The notes beneath the pieces were generated by a model. It was not told the origin of the DNA and did not search any database. It was given only the letters and a program-made list of their open reading frames with translations. A program made the translations under genes and the position numbers. This document shows, one piece after another, positions 42,973 to 52,082 of a stretch of 64,000 nt of DNA (its first letter is position 1; the number at the start of each line of letters is the position of its first letter). The stretch lies in assembly GCF_963667135.1 (NCBI RefSeq), contig NZ_OY762974.1, positions 620,001 to 684,000 of the forward strand, written 5' to 3'. Origin of the DNA: an uncultured Macellibacteroides sp. Its GTDB lineage: Bacteria; Bacteroidota; Bacteroidia; Bacteroidales; Tannerellaceae.

Positions 42973-44421
42973 TTAAATAATATCAGCTTTCTTTAATTCT
43001 TCCTTATTCTGTATCGCATCTTCAAGCGTGCCTGCTTTTTCAAAGTATTCGGCCGCTTTAACCAAGTTTCCCTTTTTGGCGTAAGCAACCCCAAGGTTAT
43101 TCCATGCTTCCGGACTTCCCTCTATACGGGAAAGTCTTTGTATGGCACCCTCAACATTACCCGATTCCAGCTCCGATGTGGCCACGTTAAGATTGGCCGC
43201 TGCATTTCCCGGAAACAGTTCCGCAGCAATACGCAATACATCCTTAAATTCTTTGCTTCCTTTTGGATAAGTTTGCGCTACAAGAAACATTTCGTTCAGA
43301 CTTAACAACCCAGGCTTGGTTTTCAGGATTTGTTTGGCCTCTTCTACATCGAACGCGCGTGCCACATAAGACACTCTGTATTCATTGCGTCTCAAAGGAG
43401 GGAAAAATTGATCTACAAGCATTCGGTAGGTCGCGCCACCCGAAAGATTCATTAGTTTCGTTTCTCTTCCGGCCATAACATCCACCTTATCTATAATCTC
43501 AAGAATTTTCTCTTTGTCCTGTTGAATCTCCGTAGCGGCAACCGCTTTGCGTAATCCTTCCCAGTCCTCACCAAACCAGCTAACCTTAAACTGTTCCTGT
43601 TTCAGTCCGTATGTTTTTTCCAGATACGATGCAAAAGCATACGCCCTGTTTCTGGAAAGCGTCATATTACTCTCATACGTACCTTCCGGCGAAGCATACC
43701 CGCTTATACCCAAATCCGTTATAGTAAGATTCTTATCATCCTTTATCTCGCGGATAACCTTATCTACTTTGGCAAATTCCAACGCATTGTTCTTGTAATC
43801 GGGTAAAAGCACATGGCTGCCCACTTTAAAATTAAAGTATGCCTTAAAAGACTCACTTCGTTGTTTTACCGGCTCAGGTTCGGGTGTAATATAAGAAATG
43901 CGGAATACCGGCACATAAGGTTCTGCAAAAATCCGTTTTGCCGCCAACTGTTCCGTTTCATTTATCTGGCAAGCAGCACAACCGCTTATCTCTTCACGAA
44001 AAGATAATTTTGCTTTTTGCATCCAGTTTTCCCATGTAGCAGAAATTGTAACCGGCACAACCTGCTCCGTATGATTCTTTCTTCTTACAAAAAGCAAAGG
44101 CTGAGACTCAAACTTCGGTTTACCATTTAGTTTCAGCGAACGTCGCAGCGCCTTGGTACGGTTACGACCGGTTATAACCACCGGAGCAAACTTTCTAAAT
44201 TCCGTACTATCATCCAGTGATGTGAGTACGGGAGTAAGTACAAGCATGTTTGCCGAACCCAGATTCATAGTACCCAGATTCGCATCCACATCCACAACAA
44301 GCTTATTATCCTTGTGAGACACCTTTGGTTCGCCATACGTGACATTCCCCTCATACCCCTTCTGGGCAGAAAGCGTTACCGTGGCAAGAAATACAAATGG
44401 AATAAAATATAATTGCTTCAT
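42973..44421 (-). CDS. DUF3868 / OmpA-like / TPR fimbrial accessory protein
   Basis: A 482-aa protein with signal peptide MKQLYFIPFVFLATVTLSAQ. An N-terminal DUF3868 domain (about 20-140: KGYEGNVTYGEPKVSHKDNK, GRNRTKALRRSLKLNG) precedes an OmpA-like peptidoglycan-binding-type domain (about 190-330: LTITDLGISGYASPEGTYES, LSRNRAYAFASYLE). A short TPR-like tail follows (about 395-470: NNLGVAYAKKGNLVKAAEYFEKA). This architecture is common as the second gene of Bacteroidales fimbrial operons. It is probably an outer-membrane or periplasmic assembly or anchoring factor. Confidence 0.82.
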   Translation of the reverse strand: MKQLYFIPFVFLATVTLSAQKGYEGNVTYGEPKVSHKDNKLVVDVDANLGTMNLGSANMLVLTPVLTSLDDSTEFRKFAPVVITGRNRTKALRRSLKLNGKPKFESQPLLFVRRKNHTEQVVPVTISATWENWMQKAKLSFREEISGCAACQINETEQLAAKRIFAEPYVPVFRISYITPEPEPVKQRSESFKAYFNFKVGSHVLLPDYKNNALEFAKVDKVIREIKDDKNLTITDLGISGYASPEGTYESNMTLSRNRAYAFASYLEKTYGLKQEQFKVSWFGEDWEGLRKAVAATEIQQDKEKILEIIDKVDVMAGRETKLMNLSGGATYRMLVDQFFPPLRRNEYRVSYVARAFDVEEAKQILKTKPGLLSLNEMFLVAQTYPKGSKEFKDVLRIAAELFPGNAAANLNVATSELESGNVEGAIQRLSRIEGSPEAWNNLGVAYAKKGNLVKAAEYFEKAGTLEDAIQNKEELKKADII

Positions 44422-44445
44422 AGTGTTTACTGATAAAATAAATAG

Positions 44446-45018
44446 CTATTTAATAATATAGACCAAGGAGAGGGCTGCTTTGGTTACCCCTAAATAGTGG
44501 AGGTTTCCCGATTTTAAACGTGTTCCGCACGTCCCACATTTGTATTGATCATAATTTACTCTGGCATATCCCCCGCCAAGCGAAGCTTCCAGGTTCCAGT
44601 GATTACCCAATATCCACTGGTACCCCATGCTTACTCCACCTCCAACAAACCAACCTTCGTACTGATGGTCTTCCAGAGAAGGCACCCAGTTAAACGGCAA
44701 CTTAAGTCCACCCACGTTAAACTGGCCCCCATGGGCATGCACACCAATAAACAGCCCGTTAAAGCGTTCACAAAACCAGTAGCGCAATTCCGGCTGAATA
44801 AGATAATGTTTGAATTTTTTATTATCACTGAAATTAAACGGGTTGAGTCCCGTTTGCAGATCAAGAGTAAATTTGCGACCTACTCCCACTTCCAGGCTTA
44901 AATTTGGGGTAAGGGTCAAGTCATAAAGAAGATTGTTTTTCAAAGCGATATTCTGCCCAAAAACCATTGCCTGAGAAGTTAGAACCAGGCAAAACAGTAT
45001 AACAATTAGTCTGTTCAT
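44446..45018 (-). CDS. DUF3575 outer-membrane protein (fimbrial operon)
   Basis: A 190-aa protein with signal peptide MNRLIVILFCLVLTSQAMVFG and a small beta-barrel-like DUF3575 domain (IALKNNLLYDLTLTPNLSLEVGVG, YLIQPELRYWFCERFNGLFIG, SMGYQWILGNHWNLEASLGGGYARVNY). It is the first gene of the fimbrial operon, 83 bp after a strong Bacteroides promoter. Members of this family regularly precede DUF3868 genes in fimbrial clusters. Its molecular role is not established. Confidence 0.85.
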   Translation of the reverse strand: MNRLIVILFCLVLTSQAMVFGQNIALKNNLLYDLTLTPNLSLEVGVGRKFTLDLQTGLNPFNFSDNKKFKHYLIQPELRYWFCERFNGLFIGVHAHGGQFNVGGLKLPFNWVPSLEDHQYEGWFVGGGVSMGYQWILGNHWNLEASLGGGYARVNYDQYKCGTCGTRLKSGNLHYLGVTKAALSLVYIIK

Positions 45019-45105
45019 CTTATAGGATTACTGTATAATTAAAAATAGTGTTCACTGGATATAGAGATATATGATATATCTTTCGTTATATCAACTAAAA
45101 CGATA

Positions 45106-45137
45106 CAAATATAACCAGTTTATTCTTGCGCTACAAA
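45106..45137 (-). promoter_or_regulatory. Promoter of the fimbrial operon
   Basis: On the minus strand TTTG (45134-45137) is followed after exactly 20 bp by TATATTTG (45106-45113), a full match to the Bacteroides -33/-7 consensus. The predicted 5' leader is about 80 nt. Confidence 0.75.
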
Positions 45138-45502
45138 GATCTGTCAAACTTTATAAATAAAAAAACAAATAAAAGACATATTTTTACAAAATCAAGCCAA
45201 AATAAGATTTTTGCAGATATACTAACTACCACATAATCAGAATTAATTGATTTAAACAATATTGTTAATTTTGTTTTACTTTAACAAACTAAAAACTAAT
45301 ACAAAAAGTATCTAAAAGACGCATTCACAGCTAAACAAACCACATTCAAATCATATATTCACGTATTCAAAAAAAAACAACACCAGTTAACAATTCATAG
45401 TATTGAACAGACTTCTACGCAGTAAGAGCCGGCAATAAAAGTATATATTTGTTAAATACCAGAATTGCAAATACGATAGAAGAAGAGACGTTCTCCACAT
45501 AT
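45138..45502. other. AT-rich intergenic stretch
   Basis: About 365 bp between the fimbrial promoter and the PUL3 terminator. It is very AT-rich with several A-runs. I see no reading frame, strong hairpin or recognisable site. Confidence 0.5.
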
Positions 45503-45545
45503 AAAAAAGGCAAGACAACGTGTAAACGTTGCCCTGCCTTTTTTA
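45503..45545 (-). terminator. Intrinsic terminator of the PUL3 operon
   Basis: An AAAAAAGGCA...ACAACG arm and a CGTTG...TGCCTTTTTT arm form a roughly 20-bp stem with two mismatches and a small loop. It has T-runs on both strands and lies 29 bp after the susD stop codon. Confidence 0.8.
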
Positions 45546-45574
45546 TTAAATCTATACAGCTCTCTTAACCCAAC

Positions 45575-47056
45575 CTATTTAAGCCACCAGGTTTTATCCG
45601 TAATTTTATCCGAACCATCAAACTGCGATTGCAAAGCCGACTTCACATTATCTGTATTGTTGTTGTACTCTGCCTGCGGATACATCCAGCGGTAGGGAAT
45701 ACTCGTACCTTCCGGACGTCTGAAGTCCGGATAGCCAGTACGCAGATGTTCGAAAAACGGATTCCACATACCTTGCAGAAATGAGGGCAGGTATTTCTGC
45801 ATCACAATACGTTTCAGACGATCCGCAACCGGCAGACCCACATTGTAAGCCACCAGCTCATTTTGTAAATACGCATCTGCGGCTCCGGCATTCATATAGG
45901 CACTGTATCCCTTGGCATAAGTTTCAAAGAATCGGAACGAGGAACGAACAGCCGATTCATACAAGTTTTTCTCGTCGCCCGTAATCCAGCCACGAACAAC
46001 TGCTTCCGCCAGAATCAACTGTTGCTCCGGATAACCCATCAGCACCATGGGTTCATTAGTTGCATTCTTGTAATACCGCTGATTCGGTTTCGAAACCCGT
46101 CCGGCGGCCGCCTTGTCGTTTACCAGATTATAAGCTACTGCGGGATCTCCTCCGTCGTATGCCGAAAAATCATTTACCTCGAGACCAGCCGACTCGGCTT
46201 GAGGAGTCATCGTAGCAATGGCAAACAGCCGTGGATCCTTCCGCTCCTTAAGCGCCTGAATATAGGTGGAATCCATATACATACCCGAACCAAACCCACT
46301 GGAATTAAAGTGAGGATAACGATTATTCTGCTGATCCAGGAAAACAACCTGTCCATTATCCGCATCCCCTTCAAACAAAGGCTCATTCGCAACAATCGAA
46401 GCAAACGTACTCTTCACATTCACACTCCCGGCGGTCTGCTTGCCAGACAACGTAATCAGCACCCTCAAACGATAGGCATTTACCAGTTTGCGCCACTTCT
46501 GCACATTTCCACCGTAAATAATATCACCGCTGATTACTGTATTATTATTGGTCAGCAACCGGTTAGCCTCCGCCAAATCATTCAGCACCCCTTCGAAAAC
46601 GGACTCCTGACTGTCGTACTTGGGCATAAACAACGATTGGGACTCGGCCGAAAGCGACTCACTGTAAGGAATATCACCAAAAGTAAGGGTCAACTTATAA
46701 AAATAATGCGCTTTAAAAAACAAAGCAATCGCCTTATACGCATCACTCTGCTGAGCATCAGCCACCTCCATCATCTTCACCACATTCCGAAGATTGTTAT
46801 AATAATCGAAACCACCCCTGGTCCACTTATAAACCTGGGCATCGCTCTCGCCATCCGTTTGTACCAACATCTTAGACGCATAGGCCGGTGTCGTAGAAGT
46901 TTCGCTAAACGCATCGTAAGCAATATCCGTCAACAACAGCCCCGGAGTAGTCTGCGTAGCATTATTCGGATTCACATTCAGCTCTTCAAGGTCCACGCAA
47001 GCAGACAATGACGCCAGAGCCAACAAACCAGCAACTAAACTATATTTCATGATCAT
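45575..47056 (-). CDS. susD-like: SusD-like (SusD_2/SusD-like superfamily) surface lipoprotein (PUL3)
   Basis: A 493-aa lipoprotein (MKYSLVAGLLALASLSAC, ATG at 47050 or two codons earlier). It differs from the two other SusD proteins and matches the SusD_2/SusD-superfamily type: DLEELNVNPNNATQTTPGLL, IALFFKAHYFYKLTLTFGDIPYSE, KWRKLVNAYRLRVLITLSGK, PMVLMGYPEQQLILAEAVVRGW. It starts 13 bp after susC. No glycoside hydrolase accompanies the pair, so the imported nutrient may not be a polysaccharide. Confidence 0.9.
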   Translation of the reverse strand: MIMKYSLVAGLLALASLSACVDLEELNVNPNNATQTTPGLLLTDIAYDAFSETSTTPAYASKMLVQTDGESDAQVYKWTRGGFDYYNNLRNVVKMMEVADAQQSDAYKAIALFFKAHYFYKLTLTFGDIPYSESLSAESQSLFMPKYDSQESVFEGVLNDLAEANRLLTNNNTVISGDIIYGGNVQKWRKLVNAYRLRVLITLSGKQTAGSVNVKSTFASIVANEPLFEGDADNGQVVFLDQQNNRYPHFNSSGFGSGMYMDSTYIQALKERKDPRLFAIATMTPQAESAGLEVNDFSAYDGGDPAVAYNLVNDKAAAGRVSKPNQRYYKNATNEPMVLMGYPEQQLILAEAVVRGWITGDEKNLYESAVRSSFRFFETYAKGYSAYMNAGAADAYLQNELVAYNVGLPVADRLKRIVMQKYLPSFLQGMWNPFFEHLRTGYPDFRRPEGTSIPYRWMYPQAEYNNNTDNVKSALQSQFDGSDKITDKTWWLK

Positions 47057-47069
47057 ATCTCTTTTTTAA

Positions 47070-50000
47070 TTAAAACTTAACCGTTGCACTCACACCCACA
47101 TACCGAGCCGACGGATCCTGCAAATCATTATCCTTCGGACCAAAATCCGGATCCAGGTAAGGTGTGTTTTTCAGCACCGCCAGGTTATTGCCAAACAGGG
47201 TAACATCCAGGCCTTTGATAAAACGGGAATCAAACAGGTTCATCAAATCGTACGATACCGCCACCCTTCTCAGCTTCAGGTAAGAACGATCAAACGCATT
47301 GGCAAACAACTCATTCTCATCCGTGGTAACCGTGGCCCTGTAAGGATAATTCTGTGCCCAGGTCTGGATACTTACGGCCGTCTGGTTTGGTGAGTAAGTA
47401 CGTGTATCGGACAATATCTTGCCATCCAGATCGTATGTTACTTCACCCCCTGTAACATTCACCCCTTGCGGCACAAACACAGGCTTGCCACCGTTGGCAT
47501 ACTCTTCTTCGCGGTACATCACCGACTTCGGATGCTTGCCACCCCACCACATTTTCTGGGTAGTAGTAGAAATCAACGTACCACCAATAGCTCCGTCCAT
47601 ATCAATCTGAACCGTAAAGCCCTTTACCTTAAACGTATTCTGGAAACCAAAACGCAGATCCGGGTCCTGGTGACCAATATTCTCTTTGTAAGCACTACGT
47701 GTAGGCATACCCGTATTCTTGGAAAGAATCACTTGTCCGTCGGCACTCTTGCTCCACACCGTTGTATACATGGCATCGGCACGGTCGTTCAGCCTATAAT
47801 CTCCAAATTTGGAAGCACCACCGTAAATTTCCGTCAACTTACGCACACTGTGACTCGCGTTGGCCGATAAATTCCATGTAAAATTCTGGTTCTTCACAGG
47901 AACGGCAGTCATAATCACTTCCACCCCATTGGTCGTATACTCATTCCCGTTCACATAGCGATAAGGAAAACCAGACGCGTCGGAAAGCGGAAGCTTGATA
48001 ATACTGTTTTCATCCTGCAAACGATAGTAAGCCACATCCAATCCCAGTCTGTTACGGAGGAACGAAGAAGAAATACCCACCTCGTAAGAGGTTGTTTTCT
48101 GCGGAAGAATATTCGGATTTAGCAGCACCGTCGATCCATCCACCGCATTAGGATAAGTAACCGAAGGGGTACTTCCATACAAAACCCCCTTGCTAAAAGT
48201 CGACTCCAGCGCATACGGATCAAGGTCGCTGGACACCTGCGCCCAGGCTCCGTTCACTTTCAGGTAATCCATCCACGACGGCAACTTTACATACTCCGAA
48301 ACCAGCGTACTCAGCGAAACCGATGGATAGAAATAAGAATTATTACTGGACGATAACGTGCTCGACCAGTCGTTACGTCCCGTGAAAGTAAAGAAAACCG
48401 ACTCAAACAAATCCACATTCAGCGAACCATACAAACTCTCAATCGCCTTTTCTGTGAGTGAATTGTTTGCACTCACCGGATTCAAACTGTTTGACAGATT
48501 ATACACACGAGGCACAATCAGACCGTCTGTGGATTGGTTAGCCGTACGAAGCTGGCGGTAAAACAACGACGAACCCGCATTCAATGTAAACGCAGCATCC
48601 TTCGAGAAAGCGCGCGACCATGTAGCCAGCAAATCCGTATTCACATCCAGCTGATCCTCGTTCCATGTCTTGTAGTCCCCGTTGCGCGAATCCCCGTAGT
48701 TCATGTACGACTTCGGACTCTCCATGTCCTCAAACGTACTTGTAAGTCGGCCGGACGCACGTCCCTGCACCGAAAAGCCCGGCAACACATCCCAATTCAG
48801 CTTAAGCTGACCGTTGGTTGTATTTCTGTCGTGCTTTTGCTGCAACTCATTCGTCGCAAAATACGGATTGTTATACCATGCATAATTATAATTAGCCTGG
48901 CGCACCCCGTCCGCATCCGGACGATACATATGTGATGCCAGCTCTTTGCCATTCACATCATCACCCATCCACAACATAAAGGTATACATGTGGTTCTTCG
49001 GACCATACCCGTAACGCGGATAATTAGGAGAATATACTTTATTATAAGATAGAGCCGTAGTAAGCTGCACCGTATTACTCAGGTTAAAAGAGCCGTTAAA
49101 GTTAAGTCCCCCTGTGGTAACAGACGTATTGGGCACCTGTCCCTTCTGCGAAGCCATATCGCCGGTAAAATTATAGCTGGCTTTCTTTCCCTTGCTAGCC
49201 ACCGAGAAGTTAGCCTTGGTAACCACCCCCGTACGTAAAAAATCCTGCAAGTTGTCGTGCTGCTCCCAGGCAACAGGCACACGTTCGTACAATGCACGAT
49301 CGTCGTACTGAGTTCCGGACACGTCGCCCCACCAGGGAATCACTTCGCCCGTTTCTTTATTGCGGATCGGACTGTTCCATTGGGCAATCATCACCCCAGG
49401 CTCAAACTTCGGACCCCACGTCATATCCCCGTCAGAAATACCTCCGTCGGCGCCATCCCAAAACTCATACTTTCCATTGGAACCGGAGCCAAACTCGTTC
49501 TGTGTTTCCGGAAAAACCGTGAAACCGGCAGAAACCATACTCGTTAGCGTGGCCGAAACCGTAAGCCCTTCCTCTTTGGCCGTTTTGGTTGTAATCAGAA
49601 TCGCCCCGTCCTTACCCCGCGAACCATACAAAGCAGCCGCAGCCGTACCCTTCAGTACATTAATACTCTCTATATTTTCGGCAGACACATCAAACAAATC
49701 AGATTCCACCGGAATACCATCAATCACCATCAGCGGAGCCTTGCCGCGCAACGTAAAATTAGGCTTCTGGAAAATACCGGTAGGATTGTCCACCGTTAAT
49801 CCGGCAACCTGTCCGGACAACGCATTTCCTATATTCACCGTACCCGGCTGCTCCAGCGCCTCCGTATTCACCTGCTGTGTTGTATATCCCAGCTTCTTTT
49901 TCTGCTGTTTGATACCGATAGCCGTAACCACCACCTCATCAATAACCTTCACATCGTCGGTCAGCACCACATTCACGACACTCCGTCCGTTCACCTCCAC

Positions 50001-50240
50001 CTCTTTGGAAGCAAATCCAATGTAAGAAAACACAAGCACACCTTTGGAAGGCACCTCAATCACAAAGTCGCCATCCAATCCTGTAACAGTACCCATCTGG
50101 GCATTTTTAACCAGCACCGACACCCCGGGTATGGTAACCCCACCCTTGTCGGTCACCGTACCGGTAACCCTCACAGTTTGGGCAAAAATACCCTGCGTAC
50201 AAAGCAACACTCCCAGTAAAAACAAATACAATTTTGCCAT
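47070..50240 (-). CDS. susC-like: SusC/RagA-family TonB-dependent transporter (PUL3)
   Basis: A 1056-aa outer-membrane transporter. Signal peptide (MAKLYLFLLGVLLCTQGIFAQ), carboxypeptidase-regulatory-like domain (about 22-100: VRVTGTVTDKGGVTIPGVSV), TonB-box/plug (about 105-230: IDEVVVTAIGIKQQKKKLGY, ESDLFDVSAENIESINVLKG, GSRGKDGAILI) and barrel ending RYVGVSATVKF. It has no STN domain. It belongs to the SusC branch with the IGIKQQKKKLGY plug start, which usually pairs with SusD_2-type partners, as here. The unknown 182-aa gene lies 82 bp upstream on the same strand. Confidence 0.94.
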   Translation of the reverse strand: MAKLYLFLLGVLLCTQGIFAQTVRVTGTVTDKGGVTIPGVSVLVKNAQMGTVTGLDGDFVIEVPSKGVLVFSYIGFASKEVEVNGRSVVNVVLTDDVKVIDEVVVTAIGIKQQKKKLGYTTQQVNTEALEQPGTVNIGNALSGQVAGLTVDNPTGIFQKPNFTLRGKAPLMVIDGIPVESDLFDVSAENIESINVLKGTAAAALYGSRGKDGAILITTKTAKEEGLTVSATLTSMVSAGFTVFPETQNEFGSGSNGKYEFWDGADGGISDGDMTWGPKFEPGVMIAQWNSPIRNKETGEVIPWWGDVSGTQYDDRALYERVPVAWEQHDNLQDFLRTGVVTKANFSVASKGKKASYNFTGDMASQKGQVPNTSVTTGGLNFNGSFNLSNTVQLTTALSYNKVYSPNYPRYGYGPKNHMYTFMLWMGDDVNGKELASHMYRPDADGVRQANYNYAWYNNPYFATNELQQKHDRNTTNGQLKLNWDVLPGFSVQGRASGRLTSTFEDMESPKSYMNYGDSRNGDYKTWNEDQLDVNTDLLATWSRAFSKDAAFTLNAGSSLFYRQLRTANQSTDGLIVPRVYNLSNSLNPVSANNSLTEKAIESLYGSLNVDLFESVFFTFTGRNDWSSTLSSSNNSYFYPSVSLSTLVSEYVKLPSWMDYLKVNGAWAQVSSDLDPYALESTFSKGVLYGSTPSVTYPNAVDGSTVLLNPNILPQKTTSYEVGISSSFLRNRLGLDVAYYRLQDENSIIKLPLSDASGFPYRYVNGNEYTTNGVEVIMTAVPVKNQNFTWNLSANASHSVRKLTEIYGGASKFGDYRLNDRADAMYTTVWSKSADGQVILSKNTGMPTRSAYKENIGHQDPDLRFGFQNTFKVKGFTVQIDMDGAIGGTLISTTTQKMWWGGKHPKSVMYREEEYANGGKPVFVPQGVNVTGGEVTYDLDGKILSDTRTYSPNQTAVSIQTWAQNYPYRATVTTDENELFANAFDRSYLKLRRVAVSYDLMNLFDSRFIKGLDVTLFGNNLAVLKNTPYLDPDFGPKDNDLQDPSARYVGVSATVKF

Positions 50241-50322
50241 TTTGATTTAAATTAAAGACATACCACTTGCCAGACGGTTTACTGAAACCGCCGCTCAAAC
50301 AATCTCAAAAAAACAGTAGACT

Positions 50323-50871
50323 TTATAATCGCCTTAAAGATACATGTTGAAACAGTACAAACAAGCGATCCGGATCTTTTCGGTCCTGCTGCAGCGCCTT
50401 TTCAAACGAGCCACACTCGGTATCTACGGCTGCCAGCGCCACATTCAGCACCTGCATAAAGTCGGATGCCCCGGCCTCTTTCCGTAACTCGCCCCGCTTT
50501 ACCTTGTCGGTCAGCATCCGCTCCACCTTGCGCACCGCGTTGTAGATATCCGGCTTCCGGATCACTGTACGGCGCAGCGGATCACCCGGAACCACCTCCT
50601 CCTTCACAACAAAAGAAGTTTCAAAGACAGCATATAAACGAGACACCTCGGGTCCCAGTTTATGATCAGACACCTCATCTAAATCCACAGCAGACAAGTT
50701 TAAAGGAATAAAATAAAACTCCCAGGCAGGTGCAACCGCATTTACTTTGTCCCCCTCACAAAGAGCCAGCAATTCTTTGGAAGTATCGTAAGTAAAGTCA
50801 GTAAATTCCACGCATAATGATGAAGAACAAAAAGCCACCAATTCCGCCATCAAGAGAACACCTTTTCTCAT
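50323..50871 (-). CDS. Hypothetical protein upstream of PUL3 susC
   Basis: A 182-aa protein I do not recognise. The N-terminus is weakly hydrophobic with several Cys/Ser (MAELVAFCSSSLC from an internal ATG at 50850), not a clear signal peptide. The rest is mixed alpha/beta with FTDFTYDTSKELLALCEG, AWEFYFIPLNLSAVDLDEVS, AVRKVERMLTDKVKRGELRK and a C-terminal charged region. Codon use and composition look like real coding sequence. It is oriented with the susCD pair 82 bp downstream, so it may be the first gene of that operon. No function is proposed. Confidence 0.6.
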   Translation of the reverse strand: MRKGVLLMAELVAFCSSSLCVEFTDFTYDTSKELLALCEGDKVNAVAPAWEFYFIPLNLSAVDLDEVSDHKLGPEVSRLYAVFETSFVVKEEVVPGDPLRRTVIRKPDIYNAVRKVERMLTDKVKRGELRKEAGASDFMQVLNVALAAVDTECGSFEKALQQDRKDPDRLFVLFQHVSLRRL

Positions 50872-51257
50872 AAGTTTACATTATTTAAAAAATTTCAATG
50901 CAAAGAAACAACCCTTCTATTACGTAAACGTTACGCGGAAATTAAAATAACAAATCAAACCAATTACACAATAACCACCTAATAGACTAGCTTTTACAAA
51001 CATCGAAATAATAAATCAAGAGGAAACAAGAATGTGATTCTTTAGAAACATTCCTGTAAAAACAGTTCCTTAATTTTGCTCACGATAAAGAAATTTTAAA
51101 CAATTGAAAACAATATTACTTACAAAGCCTAAAAACCGATTGATTACAAAAGCCTATGAAAAGAACTAGCCCTGTTCTAATGCTATGAACTCTATACACA
51201 CACCGGGGGGATCCTTTTGAGATCCCCCCTTCCTTATTTTCAAATTCCTCTTTATCA
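50872..51257. other. Intergenic region upstream of PUL3
   Basis: No gene seen. It contains the dyad CGTAAACGTTACG at 50923-50935, resembling a LacI-type operator, 52 bp before the 182-aa gene. It also has a GC-rich hairpin at 51205-51229 (GGGGGGATC / GATCCCCCC) followed by a T-rich stretch on the plus strand. No clear TAnnTTTG promoter was found for PUL3. Confidence 0.45.
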
Positions 51258-51986
51258 TCCCCAACTTCGCTCTTTCCTCCCCCAACTATGCTCTTTCTAT
51301 TTTTTTCTTTATTTTTCAAACTATCTTTTGTATATTTTTTTTCTCTCTGTCTCACACCAAACTACGCTCTTTCTTCCCCTAACTAAGCGCTATCTCAATT
51401 CTTTTTTTCTTCCTCAAACTATCTTCTATTCATTCTTTTTTCTTGATAAAAAAGAATCAAAAAATCAAGGCTTACGCGGCGGGGACTAAAAACACTCCAC
51501 TCAGCCGCGCGGAAAGAACTCGCTACGCTCAAACAGCTTTCCGCTTCTCCGGCTTCCCTACGTATTTTTTTAACGCCCCCTCCGCTGAGGCCAATCCTTT
51601 CCACGGCTCGCTTTCAGCATCGCCTTTCTTTCATGCTCGCCGGCGGCATCGCTTACTTCCCGGCTGTTTGCTTCGCAAAGGCGCCCCTCCCCTCCCGAAC
51701 AGCGAAACGCATCCGCAAGGAAAAAGGCGATGCCAACGGCGAGCCGCGAGTGGAAAGGAACAGCGAAGCGCATTCCCGAGGGGATAGGCGATGCCGAAGG
51801 CGAGCCGCAAAAGAGGACCCGACCTCGTCGGAGCGAGCGTTAAGAAACCCCTGCACGAAGGCGATTAAAACGGAAATCTGTTTGAGCGAAGCGAGTTCAT
51901 TTCCGTTCAGCCTTTGTGCAGGGGTTTTAGCTCGTGCAGGCGCAGTCTTGATTTTTACTTCTTTTCATCTAAGGAAAAGAAGATAG
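51258..51986 (+). repeat. Long structured intergenic repeat, copy 1
   Basis: About 730 bp; shares its full layout with 57170-57752. It starts with pyrimidine-rich subrepeats (variants of CCAACTACGCTCTTTC at about 51260, 51280 and 51356). Then come a dyad ATTCTTTTTT-CTTGAT-AAAAAAGAAT, the GCGGAAAG/CTTTCCGC stem near 51510-51544, a variable GC-rich centre, the ACGGAAAT/ATTTCCGT stem near 51869-51905 inside a CCCCTGCAC/GTGCAGGGG stem, and the end CTTTTCATCTAAGGAAAAG. The two halves are imperfect inverted copies of each other. The open frames inside are by-products of high GC. It ends about 100 bp after the curli operon. Confidence 0.85.
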
Positions 51987-52082
51987 TAATTTGAATTAAG
52001 AAAAAGAAGATAGTAGCCCCTCCTCTGGTCAAAGAGGAAAAAGGGCCTCCCTTCTAGGCAGAAAGGAAAAGAAGTCCCCCTG

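Noticed and set aside
45138..45502. Small RNA or short gene in the AT-rich gap
   Set aside because: No promoter, terminator pair or open frame supports it.
46022..47011. 329-aa plus-strand open frame opposite susD of PUL3
   Set aside because: Rich in Arg/His/Ile, typical of an antisense reading of a real gene; the SusD frame is clear.
51443..51856. Short GC-rich open frames (60-117 aa) on both strands in the repeat
   Set aside because: Arg/Ala/Ser-rich frames arise in all phases of the inverted GC-rich repeat. Counterparts in the second copy do not keep the frame.
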